Shown piece by piece: positions 19,277 through 28,107 of a stretch of DNA of 64,000 bases. A program made the position numbers and the translations under genes. How positions within the stretch are numbered: position 1 is the first letter of the stretch; the number at the start of each line of letters is the position of its first letter. Below the pieces are notes generated by a model. It was not told the origin of the DNA. It worked only from the letters and a program-made list of their open reading frames with translations, and made no database searches. Source of the DNA: Pontibacter kalidii (GTDB lineage: Bacteria; Bacteroidota; Bacteroidia; Cytophagales; Hymenobacteraceae); the NCBI RefSeq assembly GCF_026278245.1, contig NZ_CP111079.1, positions 2,606,501 to 2,670,500 on the forward strand, written 5' to 3'.

Positions 19277-19403
19277 AGTATAAATACCGGCCTGAGCATG
19301 TCCGATTGATGCTGAAATACCGCCTGAGCATGCGCCACGCATTTCGAAGCAGACATGGCCCAGGTATAAGGTCGGCAAAAAGTCCTGACTGCGGCTAGTC
19401 CTG

Positions 19404-19811
19404 CTAGCCCTTCAGCCAGGCCAAAGCCTCTGTCTTACTTGTAAAGTTGCGTAGCTCGAAGGGCAGCTGCTGTGTTTCTTTCAGGTGGCTGATGTTGCCC
19501 TGCGCGGTCTGCTCCACCTCGCGGCTCGGCGACTGCACCCGCGCCACCTTCCCTACGCGGGTGGTCATGATGCCGGCGGCCAGGGTCATGGCCACCTCGC
19601 GGCTTTCCTCATCGCTTACCGAAATCAGCGTTCTGGTAGAGTCGAGCAGCAGCTTCTTCACGTCGTAGTTCTTTATGTAATCCATCATGATGGTGATGGT
19701 ATGCTTTATCTCGGGCAGCAGGTAACCGTGCAGATCAGGGTATGCTACTTCTAGGATGTCAGTAGCGGGGCTGTAATCCAATTTTACAATACTGTTCTCA
19801 AACAGGATCAT
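19404..19811 (-). CDS. STAS/SpoIIAA-like domain protein
   Basis: A 135-residue soluble protein. The pattern of strands and helices (VKLDYSPATDILEVAYPDL, HTITIMMDYIKNYDVKKLLLDSTRTL, REVAMTLAAGIMTTRVGKVARV, KTEALAWLKG) resembles the STAS/SpoIIAA-like proteins common in Bacteroidota, whose role is unknown. The start at 19811 is preferred to 19859 because the extra residues are not conserved-looking. It converges on the cytochrome gene; a weak hairpin (19393-19409) overlaps its stop. Confidence 0.6.
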   Translation of the reverse strand: MILFENSIVKLDYSPATDILEVAYPDLHGYLLPEIKHTITIMMDYIKNYDVKKLLLDSTRTLISVSDEESREVAMTLAAGIMTTRVGKVARVQSPSREVEQTAQGNISHLKETQQLPFELRNFTSKTEALAWLKG

Positions 19812-20246
19812 CGAAGTTGCTCTTCTGTAAAGTATAAATGTATTCTTTGCTCCATACAAGCCCCTGCTACCTTAAGTTCCTTTCGGGGTCAACTGCAAAG
19901 ACATACTTGCGAGCTACAAAAAATATTCCGAAATCACTATACTTCAATGCGGAGTATGTTCCCCATCAATGCCTTACTTTATACTTGCTGCGCGTAGACA
20001 CCTGCTGGTTATCCTGATCTGCCGCCTATCCCCCCTTTAGTCCCATAGGCGAAATACGATACTTCACCACCCGGTCATGCTGTGGTGCTACATTTTCCGA
20101 CGGCTTTCAGCTCTGGGAATATCCAATGGTTTTGCTATCTTCGCTGGTGGCTTTACGTCATGATAAGATAAGGGGCAGCTGTTTTGGCAGCGCCTCTTCC
20201 TCCTATTTGCGGGGCGAACCAACGCTAAATAACTGCAGCAAAACCT
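19812..20246. other. Divergent intergenic region before glpR
   Basis: No gene supported in 435 bases. It contains several TATACTT copies (for example near 19938 and 19979) and must hold promoters for the STAS-like gene and for glpR. TATCTTCG near 20137 is one mismatch from the -7 consensus. Confidence 0.45.
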
Positions 20247-21011
20247 ATGATCACTATCGCGGAGAGGCATCAACAGATTATTAACAGGCTACAGCAAGAG
20301 GGCAAAGTCAATGTGGCGGACCTGTGCGCGGATATGGATGTCTCCTCCGTGACGATTCGCAAAGACCTGAAACTGCTGGAAGACAAGGGGCTGCTCTTCC
20401 GGACGCATGGCGGTGCTACCCTGCACAACCCTTATACCATTGACCGCTCAGTTAACGAGAAGGAAAAGATTCAGTCTACGGAGAAGATGTTGATTGGCAC
20501 CGCAGCGGCCAAGCTGCTGCAGCCTAACGACTCCATCCTGATTGCCTCGGGCACGACGGTGCTGGCACTGGCCAAAAGCATTCAGCCTAAAGGGCAGCTC
20601 ACCGTCATCACCTCTGCCCTAAACGTCTCCCAGGAGTTGATCCAACGACCTGAGATTGAAGTGATCCAGCTTGGCGGCTTGCTCCGGAAAAGCTCCTCGT
20701 CGGTAACCGGGCCCTATGCAGAAAGTATTTTAACCGATTTCTCGTTCAGCAAGTTATTCTTAGGAGTGGATGGCATTGACCTGGAGTTTGGCCTGACGAC
20801 CACCAATGTCATGGAGGCGCACCTAAACCGCCAGATGATCAAGGTGTCGCAGAAAACAATCGTCCTTGCCGACTCCACCAAGTTCGGGAGAAGGGGCTTT
20901 GGCAGAATCTGCGGTTTTGAAGATATTGATCAGATAATCACAGACAGAGGCGTGCCTGATTATGTAGTGAAGGCTCTGGAAGCAATGGGCACCAAAGTAA
21001 CCATCGTTTAG
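20247..21011 (+). CDS. glpR: DeoR/GlpR-type transcriptional repressor
   Basis: Sugar-phosphate-responsive DNA-binding regulator of 254 residues. The DeoR helix-turn-helix lies at about 6-60 (RHQQIINRLQQEGKVNVADLCADMDVSSVTIRKDLKLLE with the LFRTHGGA signature), and the sensor domain at about 75-235 (IASGTTVLALAK, VTSALNV variant ITSALNV, QLGGLLRK, FLGVDGID, ADSTKFGR). It converges on the glycerol/phosphodiester gene run and is the only regulator beside it, so glycerol 3-phosphate is the likely effector. The gene symbol rests on this context. Confidence 0.85.
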   Translation: MITIAERHQQIINRLQQEGKVNVADLCADMDVSSVTIRKDLKLLEDKGLLFRTHGGATLHNPYTIDRSVNEKEKIQSTEKMLIGTAAAKLLQPNDSILIASGTTVLALAKSIQPKGQLTVITSALNVSQELIQRPEIEVIQLGGLLRKSSSSVTGPYAESILTDFSFSKLFLGVDGIDLEFGLTTTNVMEAHLNRQMIKVSQKTIVLADSTKFGRRGFGRICGFEDIDQIITDRGVPDYVVKALEAMGTKVTIV

Positions 21012-21092
21012 CGGTTGACACCCCAGCAGCTGCCTTACCTTTAGAAGATTAGCCCAAAGTATCTTTATACTTTAAACCCGCTTCTTTCCTAT

Positions 21093-22034
21093 TTATAGTT
21101 CGGTTGCCTCCAGTTGGTTGAGGAGGTGCGGGTAGTCTGTGATGATCCCGTCTACCCCCATCGCTTTTAGCTTTTTCATCTCTTCCAGCGAGTTTACGGT
21201 CCAGGGCACCAGTCTCATACCTTGCGTATGGCATTCCTTTACCAGTTCTTCTGTTACCAGGCTGTAATGGGGGCTGTAAATTTGAGGGATAAAGCCTACT
21301 TTCTCTATATTTTTGCTGAAGGTAACCTTACCATCGCCGGTCAGCAGGGCAGTGGTAATACCAGGGCTCTGCTGACGTACCTGCTGTATTTGCCTCACAT
21401 CAAAGGACTGGATATAGAATCTGCCTTCTATCTCCCTTTGCTTCACTACATCCAGAACAAGCCTTATATACTCCTCTGGCTCCGGCTGATAAACCCCGTC
21501 CCGGCTAGGGTCCGCCTTGACCTCAATGTTGTAAATAACGGGAGCCAGACCTTTAGCTGCGGTGTACTGCTCTACTGAGTCGATCAGTTCGCCTAGCAGG
21601 GGCATGTAGGTTTGCAGCTTTTTCTGTTCGGGGAAACCTGTATGGTATTTGGAGCCTACGTCAAACTTCCGGATTTCCGCATATGGCATCTGGTAAAGCA
21701 CGTACTGCTTTGCCTGCTCCTCTGAGATCTCCTCTCCATCTGGCGAAAGGGTGATGTGGTGATTGATGTGTGGATCGTGCGCGACGACAACCTGCTTATC
21801 CCTGCTGACCTGAATGTCTACCTCTAAAACGTTCGCCCCCATGTCCAGCGCCTTCCTCATAGAAGGAACCGTGTTTTCAGGCATGACCCCTCTGGCACCA
21901 CGGTGTCCTACTTTCAGGAACGCAGGAAGCTCAGCCTGTCCCTTACGAACCATGGTAGGGTTCCCGCAGGCCGATAGCATGACCAAAGCCAGGTATAGGA
22001 CAACGATACCCTTCTGTTGTAAACTTCTGCTCAT
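21093..22034 (-). CDS. Glycerophosphodiester phosphodiesterase lipoprotein 1
   Basis: Hydrolyses glycerophosphodiesters to glycerol 3-phosphate and an alcohol. The GDPD motifs are complete: GHRGARGVMPENTVPSM (catalytic His and Arg), LEVDIQVSRD (metal ligands), AHDPHINH (second His), and the C-terminal PWTVNSLEEM. Lipobox LSAC shows it is a lipoprotein, so it works outside the cytoplasm. The start at 22034 begins the signal peptide; an upstream Met at 22115 adds a non-signal leader. It is the last gene of the run and is similar in sequence to the GDPD at 22891-23805, suggesting a duplication. It is 313 residues long. Confidence 0.92.
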   Translation of the reverse strand: MSRSLQQKGIVVLYLALVMLSACGNPTMVRKGQAELPAFLKVGHRGARGVMPENTVPSMRKALDMGANVLEVDIQVSRDKQVVVAHDPHINHHITLSPDGEEISEEQAKQYVLYQMPYAEIRKFDVGSKYHTGFPEQKKLQTYMPLLGELIDSVEQYTAAKGLAPVIYNIEVKADPSRDGVYQPEPEEYIRLVLDVVKQREIEGRFYIQSFDVRQIQQVRQQSPGITTALLTGDGKVTFSKNIEKVGFIPQIYSPHYSLVTEELVKECHTQGMRLVPWTVNSLEEMKKLKAMGVDGIITDYPHLLNQLEATEL

Positions 22035-22117
22035 AGTACCCCAGCTATAGAAAAAACCGATACCTCTTTTAATATGCTTTATCCTGTTAAGTGCTCGGCA
22101 GCAAAGTATAAGCACTC

Positions 22118-22825
22118 TTATTTTAAATACCTGCCCTCTTTTAGCACCTCAGCCCACTTTCTATACCCCTCATGCGTCAGGTGCAGCCCATCATGTGTAT
22201 AAGCTTCTATAAGGTGCCCCTCACTATCCGCAAAGGCGGGATGTAGATCAATCAGCGTAATACCTTCCTGGGCAGCGAGTTTCCTCAGCTCATTATTAAG
22301 CCAGTACACGTTGTCCTCCCGGTTATAATGCCTTTTAAATTTCGTGAACTTGTTGTTGGTAGGCAGCAGTGTCTGGATGTACAGCTTAGTGGAAGGGGTC
22401 TCCGATTTTATCCTGTGCACGATTTTTTTATAGTTCTCCAGAATCACACTATCCGGAATGTTCCTGGATACATCGTTAATGCCGATCAGCAGGAATATTT
22501 TAGAGGGCTTTCCCCCCGTCACCTCATCCAGGCGCTCCAGTATGCCAAAGGTTATGTCTCCTGATATACCTCTGTTCTTTGCGTGCCTTGACTCCAGCAG
22601 TTCGCTCCAGTCCGGGTGGGCCGTAAGGCTGTTTCCTAAAAAAACAATGTCTTTTCGGGAGTCAGGATAAGCACGAAACTGCTCTACCTGCACCTGGTAG
22701 GTAGCAGGGCGGTACGTGCTGTCCCAGGCAGCGTCTTCCACTTCCTGGGCCACAACCATTTTGGGGAAGACCGCTGCGCAAACCACAAGCACAGCGCCCC
22801 AGATAACTTTGGTCATCGATTTCAT
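22118..22825 (-). CDS. Secreted SGNH/GDSL-type esterase
   Basis: Exported hydrolase of 235 residues with a signal peptide ending VVAQE. The SGNH blocks are present: block I FLGNSLTAH with the catalytic Ser, block II Gly in NRGISGD, block III LIGINDVSRN with the Asn, and block V THDGLHLTHEGY with Asp and His. The family includes lysophospholipases and acetylesterases. Its place between two GDPD genes suggests deacylation of (lyso)phospholipids to free the glycerophosphodiesters; sugar or phosphodiester deacetylation is an alternative. Confidence 0.85.
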   Translation of the reverse strand: MKSMTKVIWGAVLVVCAAVFPKMVVAQEVEDAAWDSTYRPATYQVQVEQFRAYPDSRKDIVFLGNSLTAHPDWSELLESRHAKNRGISGDITFGILERLDEVTGGKPSKIFLLIGINDVSRNIPDSVILENYKKIVHRIKSETPSTKLYIQTLLPTNNKFTKFKRHYNREDNVYWLNNELRKLAAQEGITLIDLHPAFADSEGHLIEAYTHDGLHLTHEGYRKWAEVLKEGRYLK

Positions 22826-22890
22826 ACGTTAATCACCTTATAATTTTACTGCTTCTGAGGCCCTTGCCTCTATTTCTGAGGTAAAAGCAA

Positions 22891-23805
22891 CTACAGTTGC
22901 TGCTCTGTAAAAAGGTCCGGGTAGTCGGAGATGATGCCGTCTACTCCCAAGGCTTTTAGTTGTGCGATACCCTCCGCTGTGTTCACAGACCAGGGCACGA
23001 CTTTGATGTTTTGCTCATGGCATTTCTTCACCAGCTCCTCCGTCACCAGCTTTTGGTGTGGGCTGTAAATGTCCGGTGTAAAGCCTAGCTGCTTTATGTT
23101 CTCCTCAAACGAGTCCTCGTTGCTAACCAGCAGGGAGGCTCTGATATGCGGGTAATTCTGGTGCAAGGCTTGCAGCGCACGCTTGTCAAAAGATTGGATG
23201 ATGACATAGGAGGTGATGCCTTTCTGCTCCACTGCCTCTACCACCAGCTGCGTAAACCTGGCCGGCTCGGGATGGTACTCATTCTCTTTTCCCTCTTTCG
23301 ACTTCACCTCGATGTTGTAGAACACCTGCGGCAGGTTGTTAGCCTTCAGGTAAGTCTGCACAGAGTCTATGAGGTCGGTTAACAGCGGGATATGTGCCTT
23401 CATTTTCTGCTGCTTAGGGAACAGGTCAAAAGGCTTGGAACCTATGTCGAACCGGCGCACTTGCTCATAATCCATCTGGTAGACCCTATACTGCTGGCTT
23501 TCCTCTTTCGTGAAGTCGTTCCCCTCCGGCGTACGTGCATACAAATGGCTGATGTGCGGATCGTGCGTTACGATCACCTTGCCGTCTCGGGTGATGTGGC
23601 AGTCCATCTCGATGGTTGTCACACCGAGGTCAATGGCTTTGATCATGGCCGGGATGCTGTTCTCCGGCATCAGGCCACGTGCCCCGCGGTGCCCTTCTGC
23701 ATCAAAGGCTGGCAACGGTGCTTTTTGCTGGGAAAGGCTCTCACTGTTCTTGCAGCTAGCCAACAAGGCGAGGCTGGCAAAGGCAATACTTAATAGCTTT
23801 TTCAT
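22891..23805 (-). CDS. Glycerophosphodiester phosphodiesterase lipoprotein 2
   Basis: A 304-residue lipoprotein (lipobox LLASC) with the same motif set as the neighbouring GDPD: GHRGARGLMPENSIPAM, IEMDCHITRD, THDPHISH, VIIQSFDKRAL and PWSVNTAEG. It differs from the first paralogue mostly in the linker regions, so the pair may split substrates by head group. The start at 23805 is chosen because the signal peptide begins there. The stop of the phosphoesterase gene upstream lies 28 bases before this start. Confidence 0.92.
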   Translation of the reverse strand: MKKLLSIAFASLALLASCKNSESLSQQKAPLPAFDAEGHRGARGLMPENSIPAMIKAIDLGVTTIEMDCHITRDGKVIVTHDPHISHLYARTPEGNDFTKEESQQYRVYQMDYEQVRRFDIGSKPFDLFPKQQKMKAHIPLLTDLIDSVQTYLKANNLPQVFYNIEVKSKEGKENEYHPEPARFTQLVVEAVEQKGITSYVIIQSFDKRALQALHQNYPHIRASLLVSNEDSFEENIKQLGFTPDIYSPHQKLVTEELVKKCHEQNIKVVPWSVNTAEGIAQLKALGVDGIISDYPDLFTEQQL

Positions 23806-23833
23806 GTAGGTATACTTGCGGAAAATAATAAGC

Positions 23834-25255
23834 TTATGAAATTTCGACATCGGCGGACTGCTCATACTTGTTCCCAAAGCGGTCTGTGGCTACAACCCTA
23901 AGCGATTTCATACCTGGGGCAAGGGCAGCTTTGAAAAGGTGATCTGTTTCGCGCGGCTCTGCAAAACCGCGTTTCTCCGGCAGTCCTTTGCCAAAATAAA
24001 GAGCATAGGCCACCGGGTCATAACCGACTGAGCTTTCCAGCGCCCCCATGTAGTTGCCATCGGCCCACCACTCTACTTTCCACTCCGGGTCCCAGTTCCA
24101 GACATTGGCAAGCATACGCTTCTGGCCTTGCTGCTCCTCTACATGCACGCTTAGCTGATGCTCTTTCTCTAAACCTGTAGACTTGTAGTACCAGCTAAGC
24201 TCGTTGCCGTTCACCTCATACACGCCATAGCCTCTTGGTGCGCCGTCGCTGCAGACAGGCCCCGTCCACCAGGCACCGCAGAGGGTGCCATGGATGTGCT
24301 CATACACACCGTCTGCTATAATGTTCTGGTTATAGTGTGTGTGCCCGGTCATGATATGCACCTGATATCCTTCCAGCACATCCAGTAGCTCCTGCTTGTT
24401 CTCAACCCCGCGATGCACCGGAATATGGGCTGATAGCACCACCAGATAGTCCTTTGGCACGAACGCAAGATCTTTTTTCAGCCAGTCCAGCTGCTGCTGC
24501 GATACGTGGCCGTCATACTTTTTCCCCTCTCCTGAATAGCGCACATCATCTAATACCACATAATGCACCTTGCCCCTGTTAAAGGAATAGTAGGTAGGGC
24601 CATATAGTTTTTTAAAGGTTCTGTCAGAAACCTCGTCCCCACCCTGGTTGAGGTCCATGTCGTGGTTGCCCAGCACCTGGAAAAACGGCACGCCTGTGCC
24701 GGCCACTGCTTCGTTATAATTTTGGAAAAGCGCATGCTCGTCCCACACTATATCGCCTACTGTGATACCGTGCACCAGTGCCCCCGCCCCGAAGGCCTGC
24801 ACCAGTTCCTGCACATCGGGCACAGCCTGTGTAAGCATCTGCCTAACATCCTCCTGGTTCTTTACCTGAGGGTCCGCCCATACGATGAACTTATGGTTGG
24901 TGTCATCCTGCTGCAGGGCTTCCAGCTCAAAATCGTAGCGGTTATTGCTTTCTGAGATGCGCTGGTAATGCTTCACGATCCCGTTCTCGTTAGGTAGAGC
25001 GTAACCCGATGGAATGGTTATAAAGACAAATTCCGCCTGGCTGTTTACGGGTAGTTTATACTTACCCCTGGCGTTTGTCTGCACCACGTTGTATCCATCG
25101 GAAACCGAAACGTTCGCAAGGCCCCTTCCACGAGCCTTCACAGTGCCCTTTACCTTGTTTTTAACAGTCTTGTTAAGGCCAAACGCAGCCTCAGCGCTAA
25201 GTACAAGTCCGCCTGTTAAAAGTAAGACGCTATTAAGGAATTCTCTTCTTTTCAT
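23834..25255 (-). CDS. Exported calcineurin-like metallophosphoesterase
   Basis: A 473-residue phosphoesterase in three parts: an N-terminal beta-sandwich at about 35-115 (VKGTVKARGRGLANVSVSDG), the dinuclear metal phosphatase domain at about 120-345 with WADPQ, GDIVWDEH, GNHDMD, LSAHIPVH and TGHTHYN, and a C-terminal domain at about 355-473. The N-terminus (MKRREFLNSVLLLTGGLVLSAEAAFG) is a signal peptide with twin-Arg-like RR. It probably releases phosphate from head-group phosphomonoesters, or cleaves diesters, produced by its neighbours; the exact substrate cannot be read from the sequence. It lies 16 bases from the PLD-like gene. Confidence 0.88.
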   Translation of the reverse strand: MKRREFLNSVLLLTGGLVLSAEAAFGLNKTVKNKVKGTVKARGRGLANVSVSDGYNVVQTNARGKYKLPVNSQAEFVFITIPSGYALPNENGIVKHYQRISESNNRYDFELEALQQDDTNHKFIVWADPQVKNQEDVRQMLTQAVPDVQELVQAFGAGALVHGITVGDIVWDEHALFQNYNEAVAGTGVPFFQVLGNHDMDLNQGGDEVSDRTFKKLYGPTYYSFNRGKVHYVVLDDVRYSGEGKKYDGHVSQQQLDWLKKDLAFVPKDYLVVLSAHIPVHRGVENKQELLDVLEGYQVHIMTGHTHYNQNIIADGVYEHIHGTLCGAWWTGPVCSDGAPRGYGVYEVNGNELSWYYKSTGLEKEHQLSVHVEEQQGQKRMLANVWNWDPEWKVEWWADGNYMGALESSVGYDPVAYALYFGKGLPEKRGFAEPRETDHLFKAALAPGMKSLRVVATDRFGNKYEQSADVEIS

Positions 25256-25271
25256 GGTTCAGCTAAAGGTA

Positions 25272-26471
25272 TTAAAGGCCTGGTATAGATTTAAGCGCTT
25301 CGAAGTAGGAAGTATAGGTACTGTAGAGGTCGTGGTTCTTCAGCAGCAGAATCGCCTCGTTGTTGTTGCGGAGGGCGTTTTGTGTAAAGTTGTGCGAGCC
25401 CGTAATCAGTATGTTGGAGTTCTCACCCTCCCACATCCCCTCGATCAGCATAAATTTGGCGTGGATGTTCACCTTCAGTTGGCCGGACTCCGTCATGTTG
25501 TATACTTTAAGGTAGGCGCCCTTTTCCTCCAGTGCGCGTAACCCGGCCAGGATATCCTCACTGATGCTGCTCTTCACGACCAGTTCGATGGTAGCTCCCT
25601 CGTCCAAGAGTTCCTCCAGCTTCTCCACAATGTTCAGGCGGGAGCTTGTCCAGTCGGACATGCCAATCCGGACAACCGCAGAGGATGGGTCTGTGACTTT
25701 GTTTAGAAACTCAATGATTGTGTCATCTCCGTAGGCAGTGCCACCGCGCCTCTTGGGCAGGAAGTAGGCAGAGACATTGGTTTCAGAGTCGTGATACTCA
25801 CTATAGCTATAGTCCTTCATCCCCTGCTGTGCCCGCTGTTTCATGTCCTGCCAATAGTCAAGGTAAGCCTCGTACAGCCCTTTGTGGGGCAGGAACACGG
25901 CATCCTGCACTTTTCGGGTGCCGGAAAGTATTAAGTTATGGGATGTCTGCATGACCAGGTTGGCTACCTCACCATCCTCGGTTATTACCTCAGAGAAAAG
26001 AGCAAACTTGTTGTGGTTGATGGCAATGCTTCCTGCATCACTTTCTACGATCACAAGTTCTGCGTTTTCGGAAAGTTTTGTTTTCAGTTGATTAATAGTG
26101 TAGGGATTGCTTTTCTGGCTCTCCTCCCTGCTCAGGTCAAGTATGAGGTGCAGCTTTACACCGCGGGCGTCTGCTCTGTCAAGCGCATCAACAAGCTCGG
26201 CATAGTCAAACAGGTAAATAGAAATATGTATGGAGGAGCCTTTCTGACCCGCATCGATGAGTGCTATTAGCCTATCCAAGATTTCGGTGGAGGAAGCACC
26301 TCGTGATAACTTAGTCGGGTCTGTGAACATTGCCTCCGGGAAAGAAGCTGTAATCGGCTTTGCTTCTGCAGGCAGCTCCGGCTGCGGGGTCTCAGGATCT
26401 TCTTTAGCGCTACTGCAGGCAGAAATCAGAAATAAGGAAGTATAAAAAAAGAGTAAACGTAGATACTGCAT
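25272..26471 (-). CDS. Phospholipase D-like lipoprotein
   Basis: A 399-residue lipoprotein (lipobox LISAC) with two PLD half-domains. The first HxK motif is INHNKFALFSE, with Ser/Glu where classical HKD has Asp; the second is NIHAKFMLIEG, HxKx4E. SHNLILSG and GSHNFTQNA are the downstream GS/N blocks. Such enzymes cleave phosphodiesters through a phospho-His intermediate; here the context points to removal of phospholipid head groups at the cell surface or periplasm. The start at 26471 begins the signal peptide. A hairpin stands 13 bases upstream of the start (see 26485-26513). Confidence 0.85.
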   Translation of the reverse strand: MQYLRLLFFYTSLFLISACSSAKEDPETPQPELPAEAKPITASFPEAMFTDPTKLSRGASSTEILDRLIALIDAGQKGSSIHISIYLFDYAELVDALDRADARGVKLHLILDLSREESQKSNPYTINQLKTKLSENAELVIVESDAGSIAINHNKFALFSEVITEDGEVANLVMQTSHNLILSGTRKVQDAVFLPHKGLYEAYLDYWQDMKQRAQQGMKDYSYSEYHDSETNVSAYFLPKRRGGTAYGDDTIIEFLNKVTDPSSAVVRIGMSDWTSSRLNIVEKLEELLDEGATIELVVKSSISEDILAGLRALEEKGAYLKVYNMTESGQLKVNIHAKFMLIEGMWEGENSNILITGSHNFTQNALRNNNEAILLLKNHDLYSTYTSYFEALKSIPGL

Positions 26472-26484
26472 AGAAAAAGTTTGT

Positions 26485-26513
26485 GTAAGGCTGCCTTTAA
26501 AAGGCAGCCTTAC
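26485..26513 (-). terminator. Intercistronic hairpin between susD and the PLD-like gene
   Basis: Arms 26485-26498 and 26500-26513 are perfect complements; realistically a 12-bp stem with a short TTTAAA-type loop. On the minus strand it is followed by ACAAACTTTTTCT and then the ATG of the PLD-like gene. It could be a partial terminator or an RNA processing/stability stop within the operon. Confidence 0.65.
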
Positions 26514-26578
26514 TGGTTTAAACATCAGACAGCAAACACAACGCTGCCTGTAATATTCACCTTAAACTATTCAAACTC

Positions 26579-28021
26579 TTATCTTTCCCACCAACCTTTG
26601 ATGTTGATGTCGTCGCCACCCATGCGGCTGACGGCTGCATTGTAGTTGTCCCGGTTATAGATCTTCACCTCTTCCGGGTATAAAAACCTTACGGGCACCT
26701 GCTTGTCGTTTACCATGGCCTCTGTTTTGGGAAGCACAGGCAAACCGGTGCGGCGGTACTCAAACCACTGCTGATAGTCGTTGAAAACCAGGGCCAAATA
26801 CTTCTGCAGCATGATGCGCTCAAACGTGCCATCGTACGCAGCGGCAGGGTTCTCGAAATAGTCAGCCGGCACCTTGGCGCCCCACTGCTCAATGGCAGCT
26901 TTCACACCGGCCTCGTAGTGCGCCTGTGCATCATCGCTGATAATGCCTTTCTGCGCCAGCTCCGCTTTAATGAACTCTACCTCCGCATAGCTCATGATGA
27001 CTGAAATCATCGGAGCGGTTACCAGGTCTGTGTTCATGCCGGAAGGCACATAATCGAACTGCTGCGCCGGGTCATATCCGCTTGGAACGCCTTTGTAGCC
27101 CATATCAGCCCCATCGCTGGTCTTAGCAGGGGTGTAAAATTTCTCCACCCGCGGGTCGTCCATGGCATTCAGGTTGTCGATAAAGAACTCTGAGCCAACA
27201 GTATTGAGGGTAAAATCGCTCGCGCGTCCCCAGGGAGACATATTAGGATCCACACCTGTAATCTGAAGTATAGCTGACTGACTGTTCGCGGTAAATACCG
27301 GGTTTTCCTCGGGGTTATCGAGGATGGCAGCCATACGCTCAAACGAGTTCATCTCCTCGCGCTTAGAAACGCGCAGCAAAAGGCGCAGGCGCAGCGAGTT
27401 CGTAAAACGCTGCCAGTTATCGATGTTATTTCCATACAGAATATCCATGCCATAGGCCATCGGCTTTGTCTTGTCGTACAGGCTGTTGGCTTTCTCCAGG
27501 TCTTCCAGAATGGTTCTGTATACTTCTTCCTGCGTGTCAAAGGCCGCTTTCAGGATACCTTCTTCAGAGCTTACCGCTTCCTTCATTGGGATCTCGCCGA
27601 AGGAGTCCGTCAGATTGGAGTAGATCCATGCTTTCAGCGTCAGGGCGATCGCCTGATAATTCGGAGCCTCGGCTTCCACAGCAGCCTGCTCCATTTCCTT
27701 CACATTGAGTAACCAGCGGTAGGAGGTATTCCACGTGGAGTTACCAGCGCCCTGGGTGATGAGGTAGCGATGTTCGCCACCGGCGGCACTCGGGAAAGGC
27801 ACACGCACCTGCATGATCTCGAAAGTATAGGCATTGGCACGAGAGGTGCCAAAGGTGCTCATCTCGTAGATAATGGGGTTGAGCAGCGTACCTGGGTTGA
27901 TCTTGTCAACGCGGTTTGGATCTATGTTAAGCTCTTCCAGGTGGTCGGAGCAGGAAGTGGTGGCCACCCCGGCACAGCTCAGGCTCAGGAACAACAACAG
28001 TATTCGGTTATATTTTCTCAT
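26579..28021 (-). CDS. SusD/RagB-type outer-membrane nutrient-binding lipoprotein
   Basis: Surface lipoprotein (lipobox TTSC) of 480 residues that pairs with the SusC channel as a lid. SusD features visible: the N-terminal LEELNIDPN, the helical TPR-like half with YRWLLNVKEMEQAA and IALTLKAWIYSNLTDSFGEIPMKEA, and the C-terminal AEVEFIKAELAQKG and FNDYQQWFEYRRTGLPVL. This is the SusD-like type 2 form. Ligands in these families are usually glycans, but the surrounding genes argue for a glycerophospho compound here. Confidence 0.93.
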   Translation of the reverse strand: MRKYNRILLLFLSLSCAGVATTSCSDHLEELNIDPNRVDKINPGTLLNPIIYEMSTFGTSRANAYTFEIMQVRVPFPSAAGGEHRYLITQGAGNSTWNTSYRWLLNVKEMEQAAVEAEAPNYQAIALTLKAWIYSNLTDSFGEIPMKEAVSSEEGILKAAFDTQEEVYRTILEDLEKANSLYDKTKPMAYGMDILYGNNIDNWQRFTNSLRLRLLLRVSKREEMNSFERMAAILDNPEENPVFTANSQSAILQITGVDPNMSPWGRASDFTLNTVGSEFFIDNLNAMDDPRVEKFYTPAKTSDGADMGYKGVPSGYDPAQQFDYVPSGMNTDLVTAPMISVIMSYAEVEFIKAELAQKGIISDDAQAHYEAGVKAAIEQWGAKVPADYFENPAAAYDGTFERIMLQKYLALVFNDYQQWFEYRRTGLPVLPKTEAMVNDKQVPVRFLYPEEVKIYNRDNYNAAVSRMGGDDINIKGWWER

Positions 28022-28107
28022 GTTCGTCTTTTAGTAAAGGCCACCGAAAGTATAGGTATGTACTTACCGGCAGCGTTTATACTTTATACTTTTCCGTTTT
28101 CGCTGTT

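Noticed and set aside
19288..19336. Short direct repeat CCTGAGCATG
   Set aside because: Two short copies in a spacer with no further structure; likely chance or a remnant.
19393..19409. Hairpin ggctag/ctagcc as terminator
   Set aside because: Only 6 bp, overlaps the stop codon of the STAS-like gene and lacks a U-tract.
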